Positions 1 to 8,160 of a stretch of 32,541 nucleotides of DNA are shown piece by piece (position 1 is the stretch's first letter; every line of letters starts with the position of its first letter). Under the pieces are notes generated by a model. It saw nothing but the letters and a program-made list of their open reading frames with translations, was not told the DNA's origin and did no database searches. The position numbers were made by a program, and so were the translations under genes. This DNA is from Microscillaceae bacterium. GTDB taxonomy: Bacteria; Bacteroidota; Bacteroidia; Cytophagales; Microscillaceae. The stretch is taken from positions 1 to 32,541 of the forward strand of contig JAABSX010000047.1 in the NCBI GenBank assembly GCA_011390205.1, written 5' to 3'.

Positions 1-392
1 TTCAAAAAAGCCTGTGAGAGTTTGATGAAGCGAATGAGTTTGTCAGGGTGTTTTTCGGCGAGGAGTTTTACAAAGTCGGGATTGACATTATTTTCGTGAC
101 TAAAATACGCCAACAGCATATCCTCCAACAAAAAATTGTCAGATGAGAGTAAATTATCAAAGAAATAGGTAGGAAGTTGAGATGTCCAGAAGGAATCTGC
201 ACCAATGTAGGTATAGCATAAATTTCCACTACGATTTTTAGCTTTTTTGCTTCCTTTGATGAAAGAAAAAACCAACTCGTAAGGATTTTCGCACAAATCA
301 TCAAAAAAATCAGACAGTTGTCTATCTTTTTGAGTTAGTTCATAATCGGCTACTAAGTCAGCCACTTTAGTTTCTGAATATTGCTTACTCAT
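1..392 (-). CDS. Partial protein of unknown function (N-terminal 130 residues)
   Basis: An open frame starts at the ATG whose complement is at 390-392 and stays open to the left edge of the window, so the C-terminus is missing. The product begins MSKQYSETKVADLVADYELT and continues as a hydrophilic, helix-rich chain with aromatic patches such as LCYTYIGADSFW and LPTYFFDNLL. There is no signal peptide, membrane segment or motif that I recognise. The frame is open for about 390 nt in AT-rich DNA and has ordinary coding composition, so I take it as real. The CRISPR-like repeats lie about 185 bp upstream of its start, but nothing in the visible part resembles a Cas protein. Function unknown. Confidence 0.7.
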   Translation of the reverse strand, partial: MSKQYSETKVADLVADYELTQKDRQLSDFFDDLCENPYELVFSFIKGSKKAKNRSGNLCYTYIGADSFWTSQLPTYFFDNLLSSDNFLLEDMLLAYFSHENNVNPDFVKLLAEKHPDKLIRFIKLSQAFL

Positions 393-576
393 AATTTTGT
401 ATTTTAAAGTTAATGTTAAGATAAATAAAGAGCTATCTATTTTTTAACCTCAAAAACTTACTACGAGTAATCAGCTGCAATGATAGAAATAAATTTTGAT
501 TTCACAAAAAGATGAGTGAAGAAAATCTCTCTGTCCACCCAATATTTAAAGCAAAGCCTCATTTATCAAAAGATGC

Positions 577-672
577 ATTTCAATTCCTTTATGGTACTGT
601 GAAAATTGGCTCTAGCAACAGAACACGCTCTCTACGAAGCTGATTTCAATTCCTTTATGGTACTGTGAAAAT
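577..672 (-). CRISPR. Minimal CRISPR-like unit: two identical 30-nt repeats, one 36-nt spacer
   Basis: Two exact copies of a 30-nt sequence lie at 577-606 and 643-672. Each begins atttcaattcctttatgg and ends tactgtgaaaat. They are separated by a unique 36-nt sequence (607-642). Repeat length, spacer length and sequence style (TTTCAATTCC near one end, GAAAAT at the other) match type I-B/III CRISPR repeats. Read on the minus strand the repeat ends GGAATTGAAAT, which would give the familiar AUUGAAA-type crRNA 5' handle, so transcription is probably on the minus strand. No third repeat and no cas gene is visible. It is an orphan or decayed array, or a chance duplication. Confidence 0.6.
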
Positions 673-705
673 AGGTTATTAATTTCATAAAAAAAGGATT
701 AAAAG

Positions 706-747
706 TCGTCTATCTCCAATCATAAGATTTTACCCAGAGATAGACGA
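706..747 (-). terminator. Hairpin with downstream T-rich tract, probable terminator of the SDR-ALDH operon
   Basis: An 11-bp perfect inverted repeat (tcgtctatctc at 706-716, gagatagacga at 737-747) encloses a 20-nt loop. Read on the minus strand it is followed by CTTTTAATCCTTTTTTT. This suits an intrinsic terminator downstream of the aldehyde dehydrogenase and the short frame at 751-987. The loop is longer than usual. Confidence 0.45.
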
Positions 748-750
748 GAT

Positions 751-987
751 TCATAAAAAATTATCTATGCTGTTTTTTCCCAAGCCTCTAATTTCCTTGT
801 TTAGCCACCTTTCATTTCTGCTCTTAAAAATAATCAAACTATCTTCTAGTACAAAACTAAAACCGTAGGCGGCTCCCTTAGTTTGGTCTGGCATATGGGC
901 TTTGATGGTCGGAATTCTTTTTCTAGGCTTGCTTTTTCGATAATACGTGTGTAACTGCAATCCAAATAATCTCGATGCTTCATCCGC
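751..987 (-). pseudogene. In-frame open stretch directly after the ALDH stop; unrecognised fragment
   Basis: After the TGA stop of the aldehyde dehydrogenase (988-990) the same frame stays open for 78 codons to 751. It reads ADEASRLFGLQLHTYYRKSK onward and ends SIDNFL. There is no ATG; the only usable initiation codon nearby is a TTG at 958-960, which would give 69 residues. The peptide is basic (KSKPRKR) with protein-like composition, but I do not recognise a family. It could be a small gene with a TTG start, a leftover piece of a gene whose front was replaced, or a chance open frame. It shows no similarity to the end of the ALDH. Confidence 0.3.
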
Positions 988-2367
988 TCAAAACGGGTCA
1001 TTGAGTTGGCTTACCCGAATAAGTTTTTTATTCACAAATTCTTGAATCCCTAATTCAGAGAGTTCTCTGCCAAATCCAGAACGCTTCGTTCCACCAAAAG
1101 GAAGGTCAGCCTGTGTCCAAGTAGGGTGGTTGATGAATACCATTCCAGCATCAATCTGGTCGGCAATCCTCTCAGCACGCTCGATGTCTTGTGTAAAAAT
1201 AGAAGCCCCCAAGCCAAACTCAGAATCATTGGCCAATTCAATGGCTTCCTTTTCGTCTTTCACCACGTAGAAAGATGCAACAGGCCCAAATAATTCTTCA
1301 TAGTAGGCCGCAATTTCAGGGTTTAGGTCAGTAAGTATTGTAGGTTCCATAAAAGCACCTTCACGGTCTGCACGTTTACCTCCCAACAAAACTTTGGCAC
1401 CTTCATCAATCGAGCGTTTCACCTGATCAGCCAAATAAACTGCAGCTTCTTCACTACTCAATGGACCTAGCTCTGTGGCGGCATCCATCGGATTTCCTAC
1501 CTTCATTTTTGATAGCTTTTCCTTAAACTTTTGAATAAATGCACTGGCAATTGATTCTACTGCGATGAACCGCTTGGAGGCTACACAACATTGGCCATTG
1601 TTGTTCATTCTGCCTACAACTGCCCACTCTACTGTTTTTTCGATATCGGCATCTTCCAAGATAATAAAGACATCATTGCCACCAAGCTCCAGCACCACTT
1701 TTTTCAGATGTTTTCCAGCTTCCATAGCAACGCTTGCTCCAGCTTCTTCACTTCCTGTTAAGGAGACTCCTTTTATTCTTTTGTCAGAGATGAGTGCAGA
1801 GGCACGTTTGCCGGAGATGAACAGATTGGTATATAACCCTTTGGGTGCTTCTGCTTCTGCGAAGAGTTCTTCAAGCGCTTCGGCACATTGTGGCACGATG
1901 GAGGCGTGCTTTAACAAAATAGTATTACCCACCATGATATTAGGAGCGACAAAGCGGGCCACTTGATAAAATGGGAAGTTCCAGGGCATTACGCCTAACA
2001 ATACGCCAATAGGGCTGCTGCGAACAATGGCTGTTCCAAATGCTGGATTGAGGACTTTATCTGCCAAAAACGCTTCTCCATTTTCGGCGTAGTAATCAAA
2101 TATATCTGCACTCAGGTCAATTTCACCTTCTGCCTGTGCAAGGATTTTGCCCATTTCTAAGGTAATGGTTTTGGCAAGTTCAGATTTTTTGATGCGCATA
2201 AGTGTGGCGACTTTGCGGAGCAAATCGGCTTTTTGTTGGTAGCTTGTTTCTTTCCACTTGGTAAAAGCTTGCTGGGCATTTGCTACTTTGATATCAATAG
2301 TTTTTTCTGTCATTTCTTCAAATGACTTTATTGTTTTGTTTGTGTTTGGATTAATTGTTTGTATCAT
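988..2367 (-). CDS. NAD(P)-dependent aldehyde dehydrogenase, succinate-semialdehyde dehydrogenase-like
   Basis: This is a full-length ALDH-superfamily enzyme of 459 residues, oxidising an aldehyde to the acid with NAD(P)+ in the cytoplasm. Visible hallmarks are the oxyanion-hole Asn in PWNFPFYQ (128-135), the ELGGND motif with general base Glu227, the catalytic Cys261 in NNNGQCCVASKR, EELFGPVASF (358-366) and LPFGGTKRSGFGRE (422-435). Length, the WNFP motif and GQCC resemble the Sad/YneI and GabD branch, which favours succinate semialdehyde or similar short aldehydes; substrate is inferred, not proven. It starts 48 bp after the SDR gene stops on the same strand, so the two are probably co-transcribed and may oxidise an alcohol through aldehyde to acid. 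Confidence 0.93.
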   Translation of the reverse strand: MIQTINPNTNKTIKSFEEMTEKTIDIKVANAQQAFTKWKETSYQQKADLLRKVATLMRIKKSELAKTITLEMGKILAQAEGEIDLSADIFDYYAENGEAFLADKVLNPAFGTAIVRSSPIGVLLGVMPWNFPFYQVARFVAPNIMVGNTILLKHASIVPQCAEALEELFAEAEAPKGLYTNLFISGKRASALISDKRIKGVSLTGSEEAGASVAMEAGKHLKKVVLELGGNDVFIILEDADIEKTVEWAVVGRMNNNGQCCVASKRFIAVESIASAFIQKFKEKLSKMKVGNPMDAATELGPLSSEEAAVYLADQVKRSIDEGAKVLLGGKRADREGAFMEPTILTDLNPEIAAYYEELFGPVASFYVVKDEKEAIELANDSEFGLGASIFTQDIERAERIADQIDAGMVFINHPTWTQADLPFGGTKRSGFGRELSELGIQEFVNKKLIRVSQLNDPF

Positions 2368-2415
2368 TAATTTTTAAAATTTCGGATTCGTAATAATTCT
2401 TTTTACATTGATTTT

Positions 2416-3174
2416 TTAAGCAGTCATTCCGCCGTCTATCACTTGTGTGGTACCTGTAATGAATTGGCTATCATCACTGGCAAGAAACAAAACCAGTTTG
2501 GCTATTTCTTCGGGCTTGGCATACCTGCCTAAGGGGATGGTTTGCTCGAATCCTTTTTTGGCTTCGGCTCCTTGGTCGGGGGCAAAGCCTTCCTCCAGTG
2601 AGCGCATCATTCGGTTATCAACTGGGGAGGGGTTAATGGTATTCACTCTTATTTTTCTGGGTGCAAGCTCGAAGGTTAAATTTCTCATGATGCCTATAAC
2701 AGCGTGTTTACTGATTACATACGCACTCACATTGGGAGTGCCCGCCAATCCTGTAACCGAAGAACTCATGATAACGCTGCCCCCATCTCTCATGAGAGGC
2801 GAAATGTATTTATTACCTAGCCAGACCCCTTTTACATTCACTGCCATTACTTTGTCAAACATTTCTTCGGGATATTCAGCGACTGGCTTTACTACACCTT
2901 CAATGCCTGCATTGTTAAAGAACACATCTACTTTGTTGAGCTGCTTTGCTGCTTCATCAGCATACTGCTTTACATCGGTCGCTTTTGTAACATCAGCCAC
3001 ACAGTAGCTTACGTTTTTGCTGCCTAGTTCTTCTACTGTATCTTTCAGAGATTGCTCATCAAGGTCAACCAACATTACTTTTGCGCCCTGCGCTAAAAAG
3101 AGTTTGGCGGTTGTTTTGCCGATACTTCCTGCCCCACCTGTGATGACAGCAGTTTTGTTTTCTAGTTTTTTCAT
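2416..3174 (-). CDS. Short-chain dehydrogenase/reductase (SDR)
   Basis: A classical SDR of 252 residues. The cofactor loop TGGAGSIGK is at 12-20, with an acidic residue after the second strand (VDLD, about 37) favouring NAD(H). NNAG is at 87-90, Asn113 lies in AVNVKG, and the catalytic Ser139, Tyr152 and Lys156 (YVISK) are all present. The C-terminal VIDGGMTA is typical of 3-oxoacyl-ACP reductase-like SDRs. It is the first gene of a probable two-gene operon with the aldehyde dehydrogenase. A palindrome and a -7-like box sit just before the start. It is clearly related to the SDR at 6813, sharing NNAGI-G, NGVW/KGVW and SKHAVIGM-type segments, but the two differ over much of their length. Substrate unknown. 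Confidence 0.92.
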   Translation of the reverse strand: MKKLENKTAVITGGAGSIGKTTAKLFLAQGAKVMLVDLDEQSLKDTVEELGSKNVSYCVADVTKATDVKQYADEAAKQLNKVDVFFNNAGIEGVVKPVAEYPEEMFDKVMAVNVKGVWLGNKYISPLMRDGGSVIMSSSVTGLAGTPNVSAYVISKHAVIGIMRNLTFELAPRKIRVNTINPSPVDNRMMRSLEEGFAPDQGAEAKKGFEQTIPLGRYAKPEEIAKLVLFLASDDSQFITGTTQVIDGGMTA

Positions 3175-3177
3175 AAT

Positions 3178-3201
3178 CTATCTTTGTTTCATCAAAGATA
3201 G
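3178..3201 (-). promoter_or_regulatory. 9-bp palindrome overlapping a Bacteroidota -7-like box before the SDR gene
   Basis: ctatctttg (3178-3186) and caaagatag (3193-3201) form a perfect inverted repeat around a 6-nt centre. On the minus strand the upstream arm reads TATCTTTG, an exact match to the Bacteroidota -7 consensus TAnnTTTG, 18 nt before the ATG. No good -33 TTG lies at the expected spacing. The arrangement suggests an operator laid over a promoter, but this is inference. Confidence 0.35.
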
Positions 3202-3383
3202 CCTTTGTCGTATGAGACCTTGTTGCACAATCTTATTTAATAGTTGTATCATTCACACATTCAATTTTTATTCATGAAAATACCCTGAATCCAAAGTAGG
3301 TTATAAGATGGTGAAGACAACAAACAAGAGGTGGACTTAAAGTATAAAATAAAATACGAAAACAAACCCACCTTAATCTCCCC

Positions 3384-5174
3384 CTACTCATTTAAACTCA
3401 CTCCGTCATTCCCAATCAAAATAGGGTCAGATGAGAGACGGTCTTTCGTCGGGCCATTTTCTAAGTTAAGTACTCCTCTGGGGCAGACCGCTGAGCAAAT
3501 GCCACAGCCTACACAAGAAGACCGGACAATGTCTTGCCCTCTCTGTGCGTACCAGCGTACATCTATGCCCATTTCGCAGTAGGTAGAACAGTTGCCACAC
3601 GAAATGCACTGCCCCCCATTGGTCGTGATTCTGAATCTTGATTGAAAACGCTGCACCAGCCCTAGATAGGCCGCCAAAGGACAGCCAAACCTGCACCAGA
3701 CTCTGTTGCCCATCAAAGGGTAAAAACCTGTGCCCACCACCCCAGCAAAAATAGAGGAAATCAAAAATCCATAGGTTTCTTTGATGGCATAGGTGCTGAT
3801 GCCCAGCACTTGCCCACTGCCCGTAAAAAAAGTATAAAGCATCAAGCCCGTCATCGCTACTGCAAAAACCAAAACAGCATGCACCAAATAACGCTCTAAC
3901 TGCCAAGCCCCGAGAGATTTATCAGACAACTGTCTGTAGGGGTCGCCCAAGGTCTCTGCCAAGCCTCCACAGCCACAGACCCAAGAGCAGTACCAGCGCT
4001 TCCCAAAAAAATACACCATCAGCGGTACACCCACTAGAGTCAGTAAGATTCCCCAAAAAAGCATTAAATAACCTATATTGCCCGCTGCAATGAATGCCCG
4101 AAGGCGCTCAGGCGTAAAAAGGTCATAGTCTAGAGGCCAGATATTTTTTAAATCCATATAAGGCAGGTGCAAAGCTATGAGCATCTGAGGAATGATAAAA
4201 GCAAAGGAAATCTGAAAAAACATCACCGAACCCGTACGCCAGATTTGATAAGGACTGTGCCTGTATTTGAGTACCATGCGTACACCCATGACCAGTATTG
4301 CAAGGGTATAAAGTATGCCATACAAAAACCATTGGCTCGCCTCTCCCCCATTCAATGCGTAGCTGATAGGGTCCACCAAAATCACCCAGTTGGTGAGGTA
4401 ATACGGATAAAAATACAGCACTACATAAAAAGCAATCAAAAACATCCCCGTTGCGATTCCGATTGCTCCTCTGTGAGTAATTCCACTCTGGAAGATTCGG
4501 TCATTTTTGATGCCCGCCGTGCCTCGGTTGCCTTGAAGGTAGATGTAGAGCAATGCCCCCAATGTGCCCCCCAAGAAAATAAGCAGCAAAAACAAGGTAC
4601 TGTTTTCTGGCAAAAAGCCTCCGCTTGATTGCTTGGTCAGCTGGAAAAGGAAGTTTTTGGTATCGTAGTCTGGGAATCCCTTTTTCTCTATGATGGCTTG
4701 GTTGATGTGCTGCACTGCGGCTGTGAGGTGATTCCGAAGCTCTTCGGCAGAGGCAAACTCCCGCCCTTCTAGCCAGCCTGTGTAGTCTTTAAGGGCTTGG
4801 ATTTTGTATGCACCTATGGGGCTGTCTGCTGCATAAGTAGAGATTGCTTTGTTTATTTGGTAAGTTTTGCCAGGATTGTTAGAAGAGAGGATAATGTTTA
4901 TTTCTTCTTCTATCATCTCATATCGGACTTGAATATCTTGGTTGGCTTGTAGGCGGATTTGCTCCATTGCTGCCACAAATGTAAATTGAGAATTGTATTT
5001 TTTTTCCATTAGCCCATAGGCAGCTTCTTTAAAAAACTGCCTTTTCTCTTCATCCGAGATGACCTTGGAGAGGCTTTGCTCGCTTAACTGGAAGTGGCTC
5101 AGGCTCAATGCTGAGATAAAAAGCGCAAAACTGAGTATAAAAAATACCAAGCCAAAATTTTGAATCAGACGCAT
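3384..5174 (-). CDS. Polytopic membrane polyferredoxin (NapH/NosR-like 4Fe-4S protein)
   Basis: A 596-residue membrane redox protein. An N-terminal anchor (about 8-26) is followed by a soluble, probably extracytoplasmic stretch to about 190, then seven hydrophobic segments (about 193-213, 236-257, 283-302, 318-338, 366-390, 430-452, 466-487). Two Cys-x3-Cys pairs typical of the NapH/NosR family follow transmembrane segments: C396/C400 (WYCSWVCGCGG) and C494/C498 (WCRFGCPLA). The tail carries two 4Fe-4S ferredoxin motifs, C523-C526-C529-C533 and C554-C557-C560-C564-Pro. Such proteins move electrons between the quinone pool or cytoplasmic donors and a partner. It follows the FAD oxidoreductase by 30 bp, so that enzyme is the likely electron partner. 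No nap, nos or cco genes are nearby and NosR's FMN-binding domain is absent, so those assignments are not supported. Confidence 0.85.
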   Translation of the reverse strand: MRLIQNFGLVFFILSFALFISALSLSHFQLSEQSLSKVISDEEKRQFFKEAAYGLMEKKYNSQFTFVAAMEQIRLQANQDIQVRYEMIEEEINIILSSNNPGKTYQINKAISTYAADSPIGAYKIQALKDYTGWLEGREFASAEELRNHLTAAVQHINQAIIEKKGFPDYDTKNFLFQLTKQSSGGFLPENSTLFLLLIFLGGTLGALLYIYLQGNRGTAGIKNDRIFQSGITHRGAIGIATGMFLIAFYVVLYFYPYYLTNWVILVDPISYALNGGEASQWFLYGILYTLAILVMGVRMVLKYRHSPYQIWRTGSVMFFQISFAFIIPQMLIALHLPYMDLKNIWPLDYDLFTPERLRAFIAAGNIGYLMLFWGILLTLVGVPLMVYFFGKRWYCSWVCGCGGLAETLGDPYRQLSDKSLGAWQLERYLVHAVLVFAVAMTGLMLYTFFTGSGQVLGISTYAIKETYGFLISSIFAGVVGTGFYPLMGNRVWCRFGCPLAAYLGLVQRFQSRFRITTNGGQCISCGNCSTYCEMGIDVRWYAQRGQDIVRSSCVGCGICSAVCPRGVLNLENGPTKDRLSSDPILIGNDGVSLNE

Positions 5175-5204
5175 AAGTTTAAAATGATTAATAAGTGAAT
5201 GTAT

Positions 5205-6551
5205 CTATTTAAGTAGCGCAAAAAGCCCTTTTTTGGTTTTTATTTTGAGTTTTTTGCCTCGCTCTTGGTTATATTGTACCAATATCTCACCCTCGTATTG
5301 CTTAGAAAACTCAGGGTCAAAATTGGCATTGGGGAGGTACTCGATGATTTCATCTATTGTTTTTTGAGCCTTGAGCCACTTGTTCCAGACTTCGTGCCTT
5401 TGGCGTATGCCGAATACGTTCATTCCTGTAAGTGTTTCTGTATTTTTATCATAATTGATTCTGAGGCAGCATTTTCCATTCTTGGCTTCCCAGTAGAAAG
5501 TTTGCTCATTTTCGGCAAGCTCCGCTCCCACCACGCCATAGGTTTGGTATTCTATGTCAAAGAATTTGGCCGAATTAAACCAATGCCCAGGACTGTAGTG
5601 GGTTCTTTGTTGGCAAATGGTTTTTGCGAGGGTCTCCCCCATCATCCGCCCTGTGTACCAGACCTGCTCTATGGCTCGGCGGTCTTCGAGGGCAGTTGTT
5701 CGCTCGGCACAGTCTCCGATGGCATAGACATCAGGGATGCTCGTCTCGAGGTATTCATTGACCAAAATCCCTCTATTGATTTCAATGCCTGAATCTTTCA
5801 AAAAATCAATGAAAGGGCTTACACCTGCGGTCAGTCCTACAAACTGACAAGGGATTTCTTCGCCTCGGCTTGTCATAACTGCTTTGGCTCTTCCTTGCTC
5901 ATCTGAGATAATTTCTTTGAGTTCGGTATTCAATCGGAGGTCTATGTGATGCTCTTGGAGATGTCGGCTGATGAGTTCGCCTTCTTCTCTGGGCAATACA
6001 TTGCCCCAGAATCTATCTTCACGTACCAAGAAAACGACAGGAATATTTCTGCTTGAGAGCATTTCTGCCATTTCTACGCCTATCAGCCCACCACCCACGA
6101 TGACGGCTTTTTGGGTAGTAGGGGCGTATTTTTCCATTGATTCTAAATCTTGGTAACTATACAGCCCTTGTACGCCTGCCAGGTCTTGCCCTTTCCAGCC
6201 AAATTTATTGGGTTTTGAGCCTGTGGCAAGGATGAGTTGGTCATAAAGCATGTTTTCTCCCCCTTCAAGATAAAGTATCTTTTTGGTAAAATCTATGTTT
6301 TTAACCCATGCTTTTTTGAGCTCTATGCGGTTTTTAGCCCAGAAATGGTCTTCATAGGGCTTGGTGTGTGCATACTGCATATGCCCCATAAAAATATACA
6401 TCAGTGCTGTGCGAGAAAAAAAATGTTCTGTTTCTCCTGAAATGACTGTAATTCGGTGATTGCTTTGCTTTCGGATATGCCGTGCAGCCGTAATCCCCGA
6501 GATTCCATTCCCGATGATTACAATGTGCTTTTGTGTGTTTTGGGCTTTCAT
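5205..6551 (-). CDS. FAD/NAD(P)-dependent pyridine nucleotide-disulfide-family oxidoreductase
   Basis: 448 residues from the ATG at 6549-6551. I prefer this start to a GTG at 6602 because the FAD-binding strand HIVIIGNGISG then falls right at the N-terminus, as in the family. Seen: the FAD dinucleotide fold GNGISG (14-19), ATGSKP (109-114), the NAD(P)-binding GGGLIGVEMAE (153-163) and the second FAD motif VYAIGDCAE (275-283). There is no CxxxxC redox-active disulfide, so it resembles NADH:rubredoxin/ferredoxin reductases and the reductase part of nitrite reductase rather than lipoamide dehydrogenase. The C-terminal about 100 residues are an extra domain ending in a basic tail (KKLKIKTKKG). 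The next gene, 30 bp on, is a membrane polyferredoxin, implying NAD(P)H-linked electron exchange with the membrane. Confidence 0.88.
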   Translation of the reverse strand: MKAQNTQKHIVIIGNGISGITAARHIRKQSNHRITVISGETEHFFSRTALMYIFMGHMQYAHTKPYEDHFWAKNRIELKKAWVKNIDFTKKILYLEGGENMLYDQLILATGSKPNKFGWKGQDLAGVQGLYSYQDLESMEKYAPTTQKAVIVGGGLIGVEMAEMLSSRNIPVVFLVREDRFWGNVLPREEGELISRHLQEHHIDLRLNTELKEIISDEQGRAKAVMTSRGEEIPCQFVGLTAGVSPFIDFLKDSGIEINRGILVNEYLETSIPDVYAIGDCAERTTALEDRRAIEQVWYTGRMMGETLAKTICQQRTHYSPGHWFNSAKFFDIEYQTYGVVGAELAENEQTFYWEAKNGKCCLRINYDKNTETLTGMNVFGIRQRHEVWNKWLKAQKTIDEIIEYLPNANFDPEFSKQYEGEILVQYNQERGKKLKIKTKKGLFALLK

Positions 6552-6812
6552 GTATGTATTTGCTAATATGCGCTCTTTGTATCTTGTGTCTTTACAAAAC
6601 ACTTCATTTTTATCTTGACAAAGAAAGTAATTTTCAATGAGAAACTATGTCAGACAAATGACAAGAAGTAAAAATCTTAAAAATAAAAGCTAGGTCAGAA
6701 TAATTCATCGTGTCTGCACTAAATTTTCATAAAAAACAGGTTAAAGGAGGTTTATTACTATTTTAATTTTTAATTTGGCTCATTAAATATTTTAAACAAA
6801 TACAACTTAATT

Positions 6813-7577
6813 ATGTCATCATTTGAAGGAAAAGTGGCCGCTATCACAGGCGGAGCATCAGGTATTGGAAGAAAAACGGCCTTGTTATTTGCTCAAAAAG
6901 GGGCAGATATTTCTATTTCAGACTTACAAACCGAGGCAGGTGAAGAGACTCGCCGTATGGTGGAGGCACTGGGCAGAAAATGCTTATTCATGAAAGTAGA
7001 TGTTACCAAAGAAGCCGAAGTTGCAGAGTGGATACAAAAAACCGTCTCTACACTAGGAGGTTTACACATCGGCATCAATAATGCAGGCATAGACGGTGTA
7101 GCAGCTTATACAGATTCATACCCCAATGATGTATTTCAGAGAGTCATGGACATCAATGTAAATGGTGTTTGGTATGGAATGAAGGCACAAATAGCCCACA
7201 TGAAGGCCAATGGAGGAGGGAGCATTGTCAATATTGCCTCCGTTGCTGGGCTCATGGCACTCCCCCGAAACATAGCCTACACTGCCAGCAAGCATGCCGT
7301 CATAGGGATGAGCAAAGTAGCCGCTGTAGAATATGCCCGCAAAGGAATCAGGGTGAATGCGGTTTGTCCATCTTTTACAGAAACGCCCATGGTCATAGAT
7401 TCTTTGGTAAGACAAGACAGCGGGCTTGACCTAGAAACTATGGGGCAAATGAACCCAATGAAGCGAATCGCACAGCCCGAAGAAATCGCTAGGGCAATCG
7501 TGTATCTTTGCTCAGAGGATGCCTCCTATGTCAATGCACACTCGATGATTGTGGATGGGGGGCTTTCTGTCATCTAA
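6813..7577 (+). CDS. Short-chain dehydrogenase/reductase (SDR)
   Basis: A complete classical SDR of 254 residues: TGGASGIGRK (12-21), acidic Asp37 in SISDLQ pointing to NAD(H), NNAG (89-92), Asn115 in INVNG, catalytic Ser143, Tyr156 and Lys160 (YTASK), and a VDGGLSVI tail. It belongs to the same broad group as the SDR at 2416-3174. It is transcribed alone, divergently from the FAD oxidoreductase across about 260 bp, and ends at a strong bidirectional terminator facing greA. The upstream region holds no clear TAnnTTTG box. Likely an NAD-dependent alcohol or hydroxyacyl dehydrogenase; substrate unknown. Confidence 0.92.
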   Translation: MSSFEGKVAAITGGASGIGRKTALLFAQKGADISISDLQTEAGEETRRMVEALGRKCLFMKVDVTKEAEVAEWIQKTVSTLGGLHIGINNAGIDGVAAYTDSYPNDVFQRVMDINVNGVWYGMKAQIAHMKANGGGSIVNIASVAGLMALPRNIAYTASKHAVIGMSKVAAVEYARKGIRVNAVCPSFTETPMVIDSLVRQDSGLDLETMGQMNPMKRIAQPEEIARAIVYLCSEDASYVNAHSMIVDGGLSVI

Positions 7578-7600
7578 GGCACTTGCCCAGCAAGCAAATA

Positions 7601-7636
7601 AAAAAGCCTGACCTTATAAACAAAGTCAGGCTTTTT
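7601..7636. terminator. Bidirectional intrinsic terminator between the SDR gene and greA
   Basis: A perfect 12-bp stem (aaaaagcctgac at 7601-7612, gtcaggcttttt at 7625-7636) has a 12-nt loop, with A- and T-tracts on either side. It serves both convergent genes. Confidence 0.88.
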
Positions 7637-7654
7637 TTATGTTTTTGTGCCTTT

Positions 7655-8128
7655 TTAACGGCTAATTTCTAAGATTTCAAATTTTATCATTCCAGCTGGC
7701 ACTTCTATCTCTGCGACCTCGCCTACTTTTTTGCCAAGCAAGCCTTTGCCAATAGGAGATTTTACAGAAATACGTCCTGACCTTACATCCGCCTCTTCTT
7801 CTGAAACGAGCATATAATCAAAGACTTTATTTACCTTAAGATTCTTTACCTTCACTGTAGATAAAATAGCTACTTTAGAAGTATCAATGTTAGAATCATC
7901 TAAGACACGGGCATTGCCGAGTACCTCTTCTAGTTTGGATATTTTCATCTCTAAGAGCCCTTGGGCATCCTTTGCGGCATCATATTCAGCGTTTTCACTC
8001 AAATCACCCTTATCACGTGCTTCTGCTATCTGCTGTGCAATGTCATGCCTCCCCTTGGTCTTTAGCTCATTTAGCTCTTTTTTAAGCCTATCCAAGCCCT
8101 CTTTTGTGTAATAAGATATTTTTGCCAT
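7655..8128 (-). CDS. greA: Transcription elongation factor GreA
   Basis: 157 residues, the normal GreA length. The N-terminal coiled-coil carries the tip motif DKGDLSENAEYDAAK, with acidic residues Asp42 and Glu45 that hold the catalytic Mg2+ in RNA polymerase's secondary channel. The C-terminal FKBP-like domain ends with SPIGKGLLGKKVGEVAEIEVP. GreA rescues backtracked RNA polymerase by stimulating cleavage of the transcript 3' end. The opening MAKISYYTKEGLDRLKKEL matches Bacteroidota GreA. The gene stands alone, sharing a terminator with the convergent SDR gene. An unusual hairpin lies 33 nt upstream of its start. Confidence 0.97.
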   Translation of the reverse strand: MAKISYYTKEGLDRLKKELNELKTKGRHDIAQQIAEARDKGDLSENAEYDAAKDAQGLLEMKISKLEEVLGNARVLDDSNIDTSKVAILSTVKVKNLKVNKVFDYMLVSEEEADVRSGRISVKSPIGKGLLGKKVGEVAEIEVPAGMIKFEILEISR

Positions 8129-8160
8129 AAATTTAATTTTTATCTTAACGGATACGAAAA

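Noticed and set aside
1565-1966. Plus-strand open frame of 133 residues, Ser- and Thr-rich
   Set aside because: It is antisense to the intact aldehyde dehydrogenase; its composition is that of a mirror frame and it has no signals of its own.
3384-5174. Assignment of the polyferredoxin as NosR or CcoG
   Set aside because: It has no FMN-binding domain as in NosR, no C-terminal Ig-like domain as in CcoG, and no denitrification or cytochrome oxidase genes nearby.
6743-6750. AAAGGAGG, a perfect Shine-Dalgarno-like sequence
   Set aside because: It lies 62 nt before the SDR start at 6813, with no start codon within reach of it, so it does not appear to serve a gene.
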